NCBI GenBank assembly: GCA_031549115.1
Contig: JAVBQJ010000087.1
Coordinates: 1 to 36,687 of the forward strand
Length of the DNA stretch: 36,687 nucleotides
DNA from: JAVBQJ01 sp031549115
Lineage (GTDB): Bacteria > Verrucomicrobiota > Lentisphaeria > Victivallales > Victivallaceae
Direction of reading: 5' to 3'
Part shown: one piece after another, positions 26,213 through 34,058 of the stretch
How the letters are laid out: every line of letters begins with the position of its first letter
Position numbering within the stretch: the stretch's first letter is position 1
The notes under the pieces: model-generated
Databases searched by the model: none
What the model was told of the DNA's origin: nothing
The model's input: only the letters and a program-made list of their open reading frames with translations
Made by a program: the position numbers and the translations under genes

Positions 26213-26246
26213 CCGGCAGGATTGAGACAATGCTCCATCCTGCCGG
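26213..26246 (-). promoter_or_regulatory. Intercistronic hairpin before the MFS gene
   Basis: Perfect ten-base arms CCGGCAGGAT and ATCCTGCCGG with a fourteen-base loop in the gap between the GH123-like and MFS genes. No U-tract follows. It may mark an RNA processing or stability site that sets the ratio of secreted enzyme to transporter. Confidence 0.6.
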
Positions 26247-26281
26247 TTACGCCTTTCGAACGCGCCTGGGCCCTTTCCGTT

Positions 26282-28024
26282 TTATTGTGACAAGCGATTG
26301 AGTTCAAGCAGCAATTGATGCCGTATCTGATAGAAACGCTCCGGGTCCTGTCCGGAACCGGACAACTCCGTCACCAATTCCACGAACTTTCGACTGTCGC
26401 CGCCCGCTTTTTCCAGCAAACACAGGGTATCGTAATCTTCCGCGGTTTCCCGCAACATCTCCCAACGAATCGAGTCCACTATTTTTTTGCGGGCCAGGTC
26501 GGGATAAACGAGAAAGTGTGCGCCGAACCCCCAAGCCGGGTCAAAAGCATTCTCCCAGGGATCGCTTTTCCAGCAATAGGCCCAGTGCATATATCCTTTT
26601 GCCCCGTAAAAAGAGCACAGCCAACCCACCTTGCGGGTGTGTATCAAGGGTGCATCGATCACGACCTTCGGATCGTTGTACAGCCAAAATTCACGCCCGC
26701 TCCGGGTCTCCTGCCGAACGGCTTGCGCGGCCTCCTCACTCACATCCAACGTCCAGGAATTCGCGATCGCCAGATCGATATCCACCGCTTTTGCCATCGC
26801 CTCCGCCGATATCGGTTCCCAATAAGTTGCGTCCAGGTGAATCCCCGGCGCCGTTTGTCTGATATAGGCATTCAGCTGGAGAACGGGACCAATAAGTGCG
26901 TCGGTCGGCTCGTCCAGAACCTTGAAGTAGACCTTGTTCTGCCAGCCTTTCTCCCGCAGGTGCGACGACATGGCCTTGAAGAATTCCCCGATATATGCCC
27001 GGTAGCGGGGATCGTCGGTGGAAATCTCGTCGAAACTCTTTTCTTTGTTGACGGACCCGTCGGGATTCAGGACGGTAATCCTGCTGGTAAGCAATCCATT
27101 TTCGTCCAGCGAGCCGCCATTGGCTTTCGTGGTTTTGTCGATGACACCGAGGCAGGTCACCCGGAACGGGTCGGGCGCATAAGCCGCTTCCACCGTGGAG
27201 ACCAGCTTGTCCAGGAGGGTGTAATCATAAACATATCCTCCGTCTTTCCAGAAGACCCTGACGATATTCATTTCCCAGAAAGGTTGATCCGAGAAAGCCC
27301 TGCTCCGGTGTTCGCGGCGATTCTTTATGGTCTCGTTTTTCAAATAATCGATGTATTCCGGCGTGTAATTTCCTTTTTGCCATTCGCCTTGTGCGATCAC
27401 CCCGAAAAGCTCTGCAAGCTTGGTGTCCCCTCCCCAGCTCCCCAGATGGAAGTTGCCGGTTTCCGGAAGCGTCACGGGGTAGACGGTCAGATGCAGGGGA
27501 AGCACGGCATTTCCGGTTGTCGTGATCACTTCGATATTCCCTTCGTACTTTCCCGGCAGGGCGTCTTCGGGGACCTTGACGGTAATCCAGACCGGCTGCG
27601 TCTGATTGAGCTTCAGGGTCACTTCTTCATCCCAAATAAGCGGATCGGGGTAGGCGTCGGGCGAATCGGCGAAAGGGAATTTTTCGCTTCCCGGGACCCT
27701 CTCCGGAGTCGGGATATAACCGACAAACCGTGCGTTGACATCCGAAATCCGGTATTCCCCGGAAAGATGAACCAATGGACCGACCCTGATCCGGACGGGC
27801 CCCTGATATCCACGGGAAGTGATACAGACCTGGGCCGGTTCGTATTCGTTCCGCAGTGCCTCAATAGAAACCGCCTTGGTATTGATTTTTTCGGGAGGGA
27901 GTGAATCTTGAAAAATCTTTTCCAATGGATTGGAGGCCCAGAGCACCACTTTGACTTGATCCGCTCCCTCCGCCATAAGGCAATAGAGACCGAAAACCGC
28001 AAACACATACATGCATATCTTCAT
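26282..28024 (-). CDS. Secreted GH123/DUF4091-like glycosidase
   Basis: A 580-residue protein starting at the ATG at 28024. Residues 1-20 form a signal peptide (MKICMYVFAVFGLYCLMAEG-AD). The N-terminal beta sandwich has ALRNEYEPAQV (56-65 region) and VPEDALPGKYEG (151-162). The catalytic-barrel words include KVYFKVLDEP with the acidic pair D371-E372, which fits the Asp-Glu pair of GH123 beta-N-acetylgalactosaminidases. The C-terminal WGFGAHFLVYP and IRWEMLRETAEDYDTL are typical DUF4091 words. It is exported and probably cleaves an amino-sugar or related glycan outside the cytoplasm. It follows the pseudopilin by 52 bases. The first gene of the window (1-859) is its relative in locus A. Confidence 0.85.
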   Translation of the reverse strand: MKICMYVFAVFGLYCLMAEGADQVKVVLWASNPLEKIFQDSLPPEKINTKAVSIEALRNEYEPAQVCITSRGYQGPVRIRVGPLVHLSGEYRISDVNARFVGYIPTPERVPGSEKFPFADSPDAYPDPLIWDEEVTLKLNQTQPVWITVKVPEDALPGKYEGNIEVITTTGNAVLPLHLTVYPVTLPETGNFHLGSWGGDTKLAELFGVIAQGEWQKGNYTPEYIDYLKNETIKNRREHRSRAFSDQPFWEMNIVRVFWKDGGYVYDYTLLDKLVSTVEAAYAPDPFRVTCLGVIDKTTKANGGSLDENGLLTSRITVLNPDGSVNKEKSFDEISTDDPRYRAYIGEFFKAMSSHLREKGWQNKVYFKVLDEPTDALIGPVLQLNAYIRQTAPGIHLDATYWEPISAEAMAKAVDIDLAIANSWTLDVSEEAAQAVRQETRSGREFWLYNDPKVVIDAPLIHTRKVGWLCSFYGAKGYMHWAYCWKSDPWENAFDPAWGFGAHFLVYPDLARKKIVDSIRWEMLRETAEDYDTLCLLEKAGGDSRKFVELVTELSGSGQDPERFYQIRHQLLLELNRLSQ

Positions 28025-28076
28025 GAATTTATCTCTCTTTGGGAGGGTGGTTACGCCTGGTATTATCCGAATCCGC

Positions 28077-28784
28077 TTATTGTAGATTCGGCCCGAAATA
28101 CTTCGGCATCCACCATTCCATCTGGTAGTTGTTGGGGTACTTGACCCCCTGCAGAGCTTCCACGTGACCATCCAGGAGGAGGCAGTTAAAGCGATCCAGG
28201 CCGTGCGGCGCACTGGTGGGGACGTTGTTGTCATAGAGTACGACCAGCTCCGAGTGGCTTTTCACGACTCCGGCCATCGATTTCACCGCCTTATTGCCGC
28301 AGGCAAACCAACCCGACGGGTTCTCAAACATGCCGGGGGTGGATGAAAGCCATTGACTGGCCGAATACCAGTAAGGACCGATATCGACATTTCCAAACAA
28401 CGGCTCGTTCGATGGACAGCGCCAGGGTTCCGGCATTCCATCCTTTGCCGGGTAGGCCGCAAGATTGCCAAGGTCTCCGGGCAGATAGTTGTTCAACAGG
28501 CGCGGCAGATACGGGTAGCCGTTGGCGGAAAATGACCACGCACACAAATTGCTTTCCGGTTGCTCCGGAAACCAATCATTGGCATCCAGGACATACATGT
28601 GATATACCAGCCCCAGTTGTTTCAGGTTGTTGGTGCATTTGATTGCTTGCGCGGCGGCGCGCGCCTTTGATAAAGCGGGCAACAACATGCTGGCGAGGAT
28701 GGCTATGATCGCGATCACGACCAGAAGTTCTATGAGAGTGAAACCGTTGATGGTCAATTGTCCGCGCCTCTTTTGCGTTTTCAT
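28077..28784 (-). CDS. Pseudopilin-like protein, first gene of glycan locus B
   Basis: A 235-residue protein. GFTLIELLVVIAIIAILASM at 14-33 has the normal Gly at -1 and Glu at +5 for prepilin peptidase and N-methylation. It then shares SKARAAA and KCTNNLKQLGL with the locus A pseudopilin. The C-terminal HGLDRFNCLLLDGHV is a ten-residue-spaced variant of the H-X9-DG motif. The middle parts differ, so they are old paralogues. It is the promoter-proximal gene of locus B, downstream of a near-consensus promoter. Role unknown; it may form or attach to a fibre that displays or exports the glycan enzymes. Confidence 0.88.
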   Translation of the reverse strand: MKTQKRRGQLTINGFTLIELLVVIAIIAILASMLLPALSKARAAAQAIKCTNNLKQLGLVYHMYVLDANDWFPEQPESNLCAWSFSANGYPYLPRLLNNYLPGDLGNLAAYPAKDGMPEPWRCPSNEPLFGNVDIGPYWYSASQWLSSTPGMFENPSGWFACGNKAVKSMAGVVKSHSELVVLYDNNVPTSAPHGLDRFNCLLLDGHVEALQGVKYPNNYQMEWWMPKYFGPNLQ

Positions 28785-28877
28785 TTTCCTGTTCCTCTTT
28801 GTTTTCTCATTTTGACTGAAAAACTAATCATCCGCTTCTGATTTTCGAGCATCCGCCCGAGAAAATCGCCTTGCTAT

Positions 28878-28906
28878 ATTATATCCAAGTTAAAAGTTAA
28901 AAGCAA
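28878..28906 (-). promoter_or_regulatory. Strong promoter of glycan locus B operon
   Basis: On the minus strand TTGCTT (28906-28901), seventeen bases, TATAAT (28883-28878). The spacer holds the tandem words TTTTAAC TTTTAAC, a possible AraC-family half-site pair. The pseudopilin starts 93 bases downstream. Confidence 0.75.
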
Positions 28907-28971
28907 TAGAAAAAAACGCAAATATGTCATATATAGTGCTTTTTTTTCACAACCACTGCCGATCGGGACGC

Positions 28972-28999
28972 TTGCAATCTGTTATGACAAGGGTATAGT
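28972..28999 (+). promoter_or_regulatory. Promoter of the AraC-type regulator
   Basis: TTGCAA (28972-28977), sixteen bases, TATAGT (28994-28999) in the context GGGTATAGTATTG. It is divergent from the locus B promoter with about 66 bases between the two -35 boxes. Confidence 0.65.
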
Positions 29000-29053
29000 A
29001 TTGATGCGGCATCAGTAAGTGCATAAGCCCGAAACAGACAAAGCCGGAAAATA

Positions 29054-29881
29054 ATGTTAAGCGAAAATCATATATCGACTCTGTTAAGTATGGATTCGTG
29101 GGAGATATTTTCTCCGTTTACCGCAAATCAGCCCTTGGCGAACATATCGGCTGCCGATAAAGATATTACAACACACCATAATGAATACGAGATCCTCGTT
29201 GCCCTCGAAGGTGTTTATTCTTATTATTACAACGGCAACTGTTATTGCTGCAAGCCCGGCAGCATATTTCTTATCTCTCCGGGGCTTGAACATGAATCTT
29301 ACTATACGGAAATCGCCAATCCGCTGACGCATATGTGGATGAATGTTGCGAAAGATTCATTGATCGTCGGCATTGGTCAAATAACCAATAACAGAATGAA
29401 AAGCATTTTCCGGTCCAGGGTGTCTTACTCCGACTATACTCCCAAATTGGAAATATTCAAAATATGGAATTCCTTGCTGAAAGCTCCAAAAACAACGCCG
29501 CAAAACCTGCTGAAATTAAAGCTGGCACTGCATCATTTGTTCCTTATTATCATTCAGAGCAAGCAACTGTCCATCTCCGACCATAAAAATGAAACCATGC
29601 TGCGAGCCAGAAACTATATAAAAGAGCACTTTCACCAAAAAATAGATATCCTTCAGCTGGCCCGGAAAATGGGTTACAGTAAGTTTCACTTCATGCGCCT
29701 GTTCAAAGAGTGCCATACAGTAACGATCCATGAATATATCGACCAGCAACGCCTGAACCGAGTCAAAGAGTTATTGGCTGTTAAAACCACCCAGAAAGAA
29801 ATCGCGCTCCAATTGGGTTTTTCAAGTCGCACATCGTTTGCCAATTGGTACGCGAAATACAATACCGCTTGTTGTAAATAA
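29054..29881 (+). CDS. AraC-family regulator with cupin sensor domain
   Basis: A 275-residue transcription factor. Residues ~35-105 form a cupin-like effector domain (HHNEYEILVALEGVYSYYYNGNCYCCKPGSIFLISPGLEHES). Residues ~183-272 carry the two AraC helix-turn-helix units (ARNYIKEHFHQKIDILQLARKMGYSKFHFMRLFKECHTVTIHEYIDQQRLNRVKELL, then QKEIALQLGFSSRTSFANWY). It is divergent from the locus B operon and so very probably its activator, responding to a sugar. Its base composition is visibly more AT-rich than the neighbouring genes, hinting at a separate origin. Starts at ATG 29054. Confidence 0.9.
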   Translation: MLSENHISTLLSMDSWEIFSPFTANQPLANISAADKDITTHHNEYEILVALEGVYSYYYNGNCYCCKPGSIFLISPGLEHESYYTEIANPLTHMWMNVAKDSLIVGIGQITNNRMKSIFRSRVSYSDYTPKLEIFKIWNSLLKAPKTTPQNLLKLKLALHHLFLIIIQSKQLSISDHKNETMLRARNYIKEHFHQKIDILQLARKMGYSKFHFMRLFKECHTVTIHEYIDQQRLNRVKELLAVKTTQKEIALQLGFSSRTSFANWYAKYNTACCK

Positions 29882-30093
29882 TTACCACAACAACAATTGA
29901 AACCGCCAAAACCGCGGCGCCTCCCCCTCCCCGACTTCCCTGTTTCCCATTCTGATCGCGCTGCGTTGGAAAGTCATGAAGGCTTTCTGCCGATAAGCGA
30001 ATTGAGCTGACGCACGATTCATGGACAGGAGCTCCCTGTTGGCTGCGCGGGTGCTTCCGGGTGAAAAAGTCGATATGATTTCCGCAAAAGGAC
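29882..30093. other. Intergenic spacer, no gene
   Basis: Between the AraC regulator and the second MFS gene. An open frame upstream of the MFS start (from 30021) contains the promoter described next and is not needed. No other structure seen. Confidence 0.4.
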
Positions 30094-30122
30094 TTGATAT
30101 TCGCGCTTTATTATATTATAGT
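30094..30122 (+). promoter_or_regulatory. Promoter of the second MFS transporter
   Basis: TTGATA (30094-30099), seventeen bases, TATAGT (30117-30122), 45 bases before the chosen ATG. Its position supports the start at 30168 over earlier in-frame codons. Confidence 0.7.
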
Positions 30123-30167
30123 TCGAATTCAATAGCATATAAAAAGCAATCATTTTCAGGAGCTGTC

Positions 30168-31361
30168 ATGGCATCTTTTTTGCTGGCAATCATTTATCTG
30201 GCCTTCATCAGTCTGGGGCTGCCGGATTCGCTGTTGGGAGCCGGATGGCCGGTCATGTATAAGGAACTCGACGTTCCACTCTCGTTCGCCGGAATCATCG
30301 CCATCATCATCTCCAGCGGCACGGTGATTTCCAGTCTGCTTTCGGATTGGATGACCCGCCGTCTCGGCGCAGGCAAAGTGACATCGTTCAGTGTGCTTTT
30401 AACGGCACTGGCATTGCTGGGCTTTTCGTTCTCGAACAACTTCTGGCTGCTGTGTCTCCTGGCGGTTCCCTATGGACTTGGCGCCGGCGGCGTCGATGCG
30501 GCGCTGAATAATTTTGTCGCCATTCATTACACCTCGCGGCATATGAACTGGCTTCATTGTTTCTGGGGCGTCGGTGTCATGATCAGCCCGTATATCATGA
30601 GTCAATGTCTGATCTCCGGGGCGGGATGGCAAGCCGGCTATCGTTCTGTCTCTATGGTGCAGATGATATTGACGGCCTGTCTGTTTCTGACTTTGCCGAT
30701 GTGGAAGATTTTTCAAAAGTCGAAAACCGGGGCGGCGCTCTCTGCCGCAACAGACCATCGGCCGCTCGGACTTGCCGGAGTGCTGCGCCTTCCGGGGGTA
30801 AAGCATATTCTGGCGGGATTTTTCTGTTACTGCGCCATCGAAGCGACGACAATCTTGTGGGCATCCACCTATCTGGTTCTGTATCGGAATGTCGCCGAAG
30901 CCACGGCGGCCCGTTGGGCTGCGTTTTTCTTTATCGGAATCACCGTCGGGCGTTTTCTCAGCGGGCTTGTTTCCAACCGGATCGGGGACCGCAATATGAT
31001 CCGGATTGGACTTGCCGTCATTGCGTGCGGCACCCTGGCGCTTCTGCTGCCGGTTCCGGCGACGGAATTCGCGTTGATGGGACTGCTCCTCATCGGATTC
31101 GGTTGTGCGCCGGTTTACCCGGCTATCATTCATGAGACGCCGTCAAATTTCGGAGAGAACAATTCTCAGGCGATTGTCGGGATTCAGATGGCGAGTGCTT
31201 ATATCGGAGCGACCGTCATTCCGCCTGCTTTCGGAGTGATCGCGCAATATGCCGGAGTCTTCTGGTATCCCTATTTTCTGCTGATCTTCCTGGCCCTTGC
31301 GTTTGTCATGCTGGAGCGGCTGAACCGGATCGTTGACCGGACGAGCGGCAAAAGCCAATAA
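30168..31361 (+). CDS. MFS transporter (substrate unknown)
   Basis: A 397-residue membrane protein with about 12 segments. LPDSLLGAGWPVMYKELDVP and the loop SDWMTRRLGAGKV after the second segment are the MFS signature region; VSNRIGDRNMIRIG is the matching loop of the second half. The word AAFFFIGITVGRFLSGL resembles the FucP/fucose-like and fosmidomycin-resistance-like MFS branch. Start ATG at 30168 has CAGGAG seven bases before. It sits right of locus B and could export or import a related sugar, but no motif fixes the substrate. The 3' end converges on the aquaporin terminator. Confidence 0.85.
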   Translation: MASFLLAIIYLAFISLGLPDSLLGAGWPVMYKELDVPLSFAGIIAIIISSGTVISSLLSDWMTRRLGAGKVTSFSVLLTALALLGFSFSNNFWLLCLLAVPYGLGAGGVDAALNNFVAIHYTSRHMNWLHCFWGVGVMISPYIMSQCLISGAGWQAGYRSVSMVQMILTACLFLTLPMWKIFQKSKTGAALSAATDHRPLGLAGVLRLPGVKHILAGFFCYCAIEATTILWASTYLVLYRNVAEATAARWAAFFFIGITVGRFLSGLVSNRIGDRNMIRIGLAVIACGTLALLLPVPATEFALMGLLLIGFGCAPVYPAIIHETPSNFGENNSQAIVGIQMASAYIGATVIPPAFGVIAQYAGVFWYPYFLLIFLALAFVMLERLNRIVDRTSGKSQ

Positions 31362-31405
31362 AAAAACCTTTCGAATCTTCACGTTGCTGGAGATTCGAAA
31401 GGTTT
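31360..31405 (-). terminator. Rho-independent terminator of the aquaporin gene
   Basis: Perfect fifteen-base stem (31391-31405 with 31364-31378) and twelve-base loop, followed on the minus strand by a run of T to 31361. On the plus strand it can also slow transcripts of the convergent MFS gene, but no U-run follows there. Confidence 0.9.
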
Positions 31406-31425
31406 GCGGAATATTCCGGGCTTGA

Positions 31426-32130
31426 TCAGTTCTTCGCGTCGAAGAACTTTTTGTAGAGCAGACCCGCCAGGATCGCGCCGATCGACGGCATCAACAGGAA
31501 CAGCCAGAGCTGCCCCATCGCGTCGGCGTTTTTGGCGAACATCTGGACCAGCGCCGGCCCGAAGCTGCGCGCCGGGTTGACCGAAAGGTTGGAGACCGGA
31601 ATCCCGACCAGGTGAATCAGGGTCAGAGCTAGGCCGATGGCGACCGGGGCAAAGCCCTGGGGCGCCCGCTTGTCGGTGGAGCCGCAGATGACAACCAGGA
31701 ACACGAAGGTGAGAAGAATTTCAATGAACGCGCAGGCGCCTATGCCGTAGTTCGACGGCGACAATTTACCGTAGCCGTTGGCGGCGAAACTGAGATTCTG
31801 CGTCAGAACGGTTTCCTGGCCCGCCTGAATGATCCACAAGGCGAAGCAGGCCAGCACCGCCCCGACCAACTGAGCGACGATGTAAGGTGCGAGCTCTTTC
31901 TGGCTGAAGCGTCCGGCCGCCCAGAGTCCCAGGCTGACCGCCGGATTGAAGTGCCCGCCGGAAACATGTCCGAACGCATACGCCGCCGTCACCACCGTAA
32001 GACCGAATGCCAGAGCGATCCCGCCATAGCCGATTTGCGAACCGGCGAGAACCGCCGCTCCGCACCCTCCGAAAACCAGCCAGAATGTACCGATCAATTC
32101 GGCGACAGTTTTCTTCGACACGTAATTCAT
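31426..32130 (-). CDS. aqpZ: Aquaporin Z-type water channel
   Basis: A 234-residue six-helix channel of the inner membrane. Both pore motifs are intact: HFNPAVS (N62-P63-A64) and SVNPARS (N185-P186-A187). Arg188 and His173 occupy the selectivity-filter positions of water-specific AqpZ rather than glycerol facilitators. AGxQIG and EILLTFVFLVVICG helices are typical. The ATG at 32130 is preceded by GGAG at 11 bases; a GTG three codons earlier (32139) is too close to it. No solute-uptake genes flank it. It is transcribed away from the palindromic element at 32246-32519. Confidence 0.95.
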   Translation of the reverse strand: MNYVSKKTVAELIGTFWLVFGGCGAAVLAGSQIGYGGIALAFGLTVVTAAYAFGHVSGGHFNPAVSLGLWAAGRFSQKELAPYIVAQLVGAVLACFALWIIQAGQETVLTQNLSFAANGYGKLSPSNYGIGACAFIEILLTFVFLVVICGSTDKRAPQGFAPVAIGLALTLIHLVGIPVSNLSVNPARSFGPALVQMFAKNADAMGQLWLFLLMPSIGAILAGLLYKKFFDAKN

Positions 32131-32245
32131 GATTTGCACTTCTCCTTACCTTGGGTTAACGTTCGTTTCTATCATGGGAAAGCAGTTGCAATTCCATTCG
32201 CCGTTTCTTGTTCATTTTTTGATCCAACAGATGAAATCCAACGGT

Positions 32246-32519
32246 TATAGATGCGGCGACTAATTACCGTGCAAATGACATAGACATTAGCGAAAAGCCG
32301 CGTTGCTTTGCGAGGCCGGAGCCATGCAAGCATGGTGACTGCCTCGCAAAGCGGCGCGGAATTCGCTAATGTCATGCCGCGAAGCGGTTGCAGCCGCAAT
32401 ACCCCTGATCGCGTTTTCACACCAGATGGTTACGTCCAGTAGCCATATGGTGTGAAAACGCGATACGGAATCCTTGCGGCAAGCAATCATTTGCACGGTA
32501 ATTAGTCGCCGCATCTATA
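32246..32519. repeat. 274-base nested palindromic element with 33-base terminal inverted repeats
   Basis: The outer arms 32246-32278 and 32487-32519 are perfect 33-base inverted repeats, beginning TATAGATGCGGCGACT and ending with its complement. Inside are two long hairpins. Arm 1 (32283-32373) has stems GACATTAGCGAA/TTCGCTAATGTC, CCGCG/CGCGG and GCTTTGCGAGGC/GCCTCGCAAAGC, and a tip CCATGC-AA-GCATGG. Arm 2 (32408-32464) has a perfect seventeen-base stem with an inner ATGGTTAC/GTAGCCAT stem (one G-U). GCCGCAA (32393-32399) also pairs with TTGCGGC (32474-32480), and CCGC-GAA-GCGG is a small third hairpin. Almost the whole element folds. The ends carry TA, as expected for a TA-target insertion. 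No frame inside it is credible as a gene. Best guess: a MITE-like non-autonomous element or a structured RNA/DNA locus. Confidence 0.85.
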
Positions 32520-32601
32520 CTATATACCCTTTATGCAGTATTTACAACCGAGAATCTCCATTCAAAACGAATATTTTGAACTCATTGCCTCAAAAAAATC
32601 C

Positions 32602-32630
32602 TTGCTTCTCCGCGTTTTTTATGGTATAGT
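32602..32630 (+). promoter_or_regulatory. Promoter of the LysE-type exporter
   Basis: TTGCTT (32602-32607), seventeen bases, TATAGT (32625-32630) in the context GGTATAGTATCG. The ATG is 70 bases downstream. Confidence 0.75.
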
Positions 32631-32699
32631 ATCGCCGATAAAAACACAGGGGATGTGGAGCAGCCTGTTTTAAATGCCCGCAGCTATTGGAGTGAAATT

Positions 32700-33287
32700 A
32701 TGCCGTATCCGGTCATTCTGGCCTTTTCCACGTATGTACTGATCAACGCTTTTACCCCCGGCCCCGGCAACATTCTGGCCTTGAACACAATGACGGTATA
32801 CGGCTGGAAACGGGGATTGCCGCTGTTCCTCGGTATCTTCGCGGGGTACTTCGCCGTCCAGATTTTGTGCGCATTTTCGGTTTACGGACTCGGCCGTTTC
32901 CTGGAGCCGGGGTTGGCGTGGATGAAATACGCCGGAGGCGCATACATCCTTTATCTGATGGTGATGATTGTCATAAGCCGTCCGGAACCGGAGGAAACGG
33001 CAAAGTCGGCCTCATGGCTTCGCGGTTTCATTCTGCAATTCGTCAATGTCAAGATTTTCCTCTTCGGCGTGACGGCGTTAAGTTGCTATATCACACCGTA
33101 TTTTCAAAGCCTGACCGCATTGATTTTATTTGAAATACTGATTGCCGCGGTGGGAACCGGTGCAACGCTGACGTGGATATTCTTCGGCGGACTCTTCCGC
33201 AATTTCTACGCCCGCCATTTCCGCTGGATCAACCTCCTGCTGGCCTTGCTGCTGGGAGAATGCGTGTATGCGTTGCTGTTCACCTGA
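32700..33287 (+). CDS. LysE/RhtB-family amino-acid exporter
   Basis: A 195-residue inner membrane protein with six hydrophobic segments. TPGPGN at 19-24 is the hallmark of the RhtB/LysE family, and GGAYILYLMVM later is the conserved third-segment word. The substrate (homoserine, threonine, lysine or other) is not visible. The ATG at 32700 has GGAG seven bases upstream; an in-frame GTG 45 bases earlier is weaker. It is read from its own promoter directly after the palindromic element. Confidence 0.9.
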   Translation: MPYPVILAFSTYVLINAFTPGPGNILALNTMTVYGWKRGLPLFLGIFAGYFAVQILCAFSVYGLGRFLEPGLAWMKYAGGAYILYLMVMIVISRPEPEETAKSASWLRGFILQFVNVKIFLFGVTALSCYITPYFQSLTALILFEILIAAVGTGATLTWIFFGGLFRNFYARHFRWINLLLALLLGECVYALLFT

Positions 33288-33288
33288 G

Positions 33289-33316
33289 TTGATAAATCGG
33301 AAAAAGCGACTATTGT
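33289..33316 (+). promoter_or_regulatory. Candidate promoter of the flavoprotein gene
   Basis: TTGATA (33289-33294), sixteen bases, TATTGT (33311-33316). It begins two bases after the exporter stop. Confidence 0.45.
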
Positions 33317-33356
33317 AGTGAGAGGGAAGAAGCCATAAGAAGAAAGCGAGGGGGAC

Positions 33357-34058
33357 ATGAAGATTCACATCATCAATGGCGGGCCGCGCAAAAACTGGAA
33401 TACGGCGCAAATGTGCGAAGCTTTCGCCGCGGGCGCGAAAAGCGCCGGCGCCGAGGCGGAGATCGTTCCCCTTTATGATCTGGATTACCGCGGCTGTTAC
33501 AGTTGCTTCGCCTGCAAATTGAAGAATGGCTGGAGCTACGGGAAGTGCGGCTATCCGGACGGAATCCACGAGCTGCTGGAAAAGGTGTCGCACGGGGACG
33601 GCGTCGTTTTCGCGTCGCCGATTTATTTCGGCGACGTCACTGCCCAACTGCGGGCATTCCTGGAGCGGCTGGCGTTTCCGTTTGTGGTTTACGACCAGGC
33701 GCGGACACGGTTGGCGCCGAAGCATCTGGAAACAGCGGTGATTTATACGATGAACGTCGGAGAAGAGCAATTTCTCTCGGCCTATATCGGCAAGGACGGC
33801 GCCGGACCGGTCGGCTTCACCGAAAAATGGATCGGCTTCACCTTTTCGCCGCCCGAACGGATTTGCGCCTTCGATACCTTTCAGTTCGATTACGACCGCT
33901 ATGTTTCCGAGCTGTGGGACGCCGAAGCCAAAGCGGAATCCCGGAAGAGCCGTTTCCCGCAGGACCTGGAAAATGCCCGTCAGGCCGGTATCCGCATGGC
34001 GGAAAAAATCAAAAAATCCGCGTATCGCCCATACAACAGCCGTTCTGCCTATTTTTAA
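33357..34058 (+). CDS. Flavodoxin-fold NAD(P)H-dependent FMN reductase-like protein with Cys cluster
   Basis: A 233-residue protein. KIHIINGGPRKNWNT is the FMN-phosphate loop of the NADPH-dependent FMN reductase/iron-sulfur flavoprotein family. Next to it CYSCFACKLKNG...KC supplies C47, C50, C53 and C64, the compact C-x2-C-x2-C-x(n)-C set that binds an iron-sulfur cluster in Isf proteins. VVFASPIYFGDVTAQLRAFLERL is the second flavin-contact loop. It is cytoplasmic and likely moves electrons to an unidentified acceptor. GAGGGGG precedes the ATG. Its 3' end contains the first TTCTGCCTA box of the Fic operator region. Confidence 0.88.
   Translation: MKIHIINGGPRKNWNTAQMCEAFAAGAKSAGAEAEIVPLYDLDYRGCYSCFACKLKNGWSYGKCGYPDGIHELLEKVSHGDGVVFASPIYFGDVTAQLRAFLERLAFPFVVYDQARTRLAPKHLETAVIYTMNVGEEQFLSAYIGKDGAGPVGFTEKWIGFTFSPPERICAFDTFQFDYDRYVSELWDAEAKAESRKSRFPQDLENARQAGIRMAEKIKKSAYRPYNSRSAYF

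Noticed and set aside
26315..27904. A long plus-strand frame opposite the GH123-like gene
   Set aside because: Antisense shadow; the minus-strand frame has a signal peptide and family motifs.
32172..32514. Two short minus-strand frames within the palindromic element
   Set aside because: They are by-products of the repeats; no start context or family resemblance.
32246..32519. Retron RNA
   Set aside because: Nested stems inside inverted ends are retron-like, but no reverse transcriptase or effector gene lies in the window.
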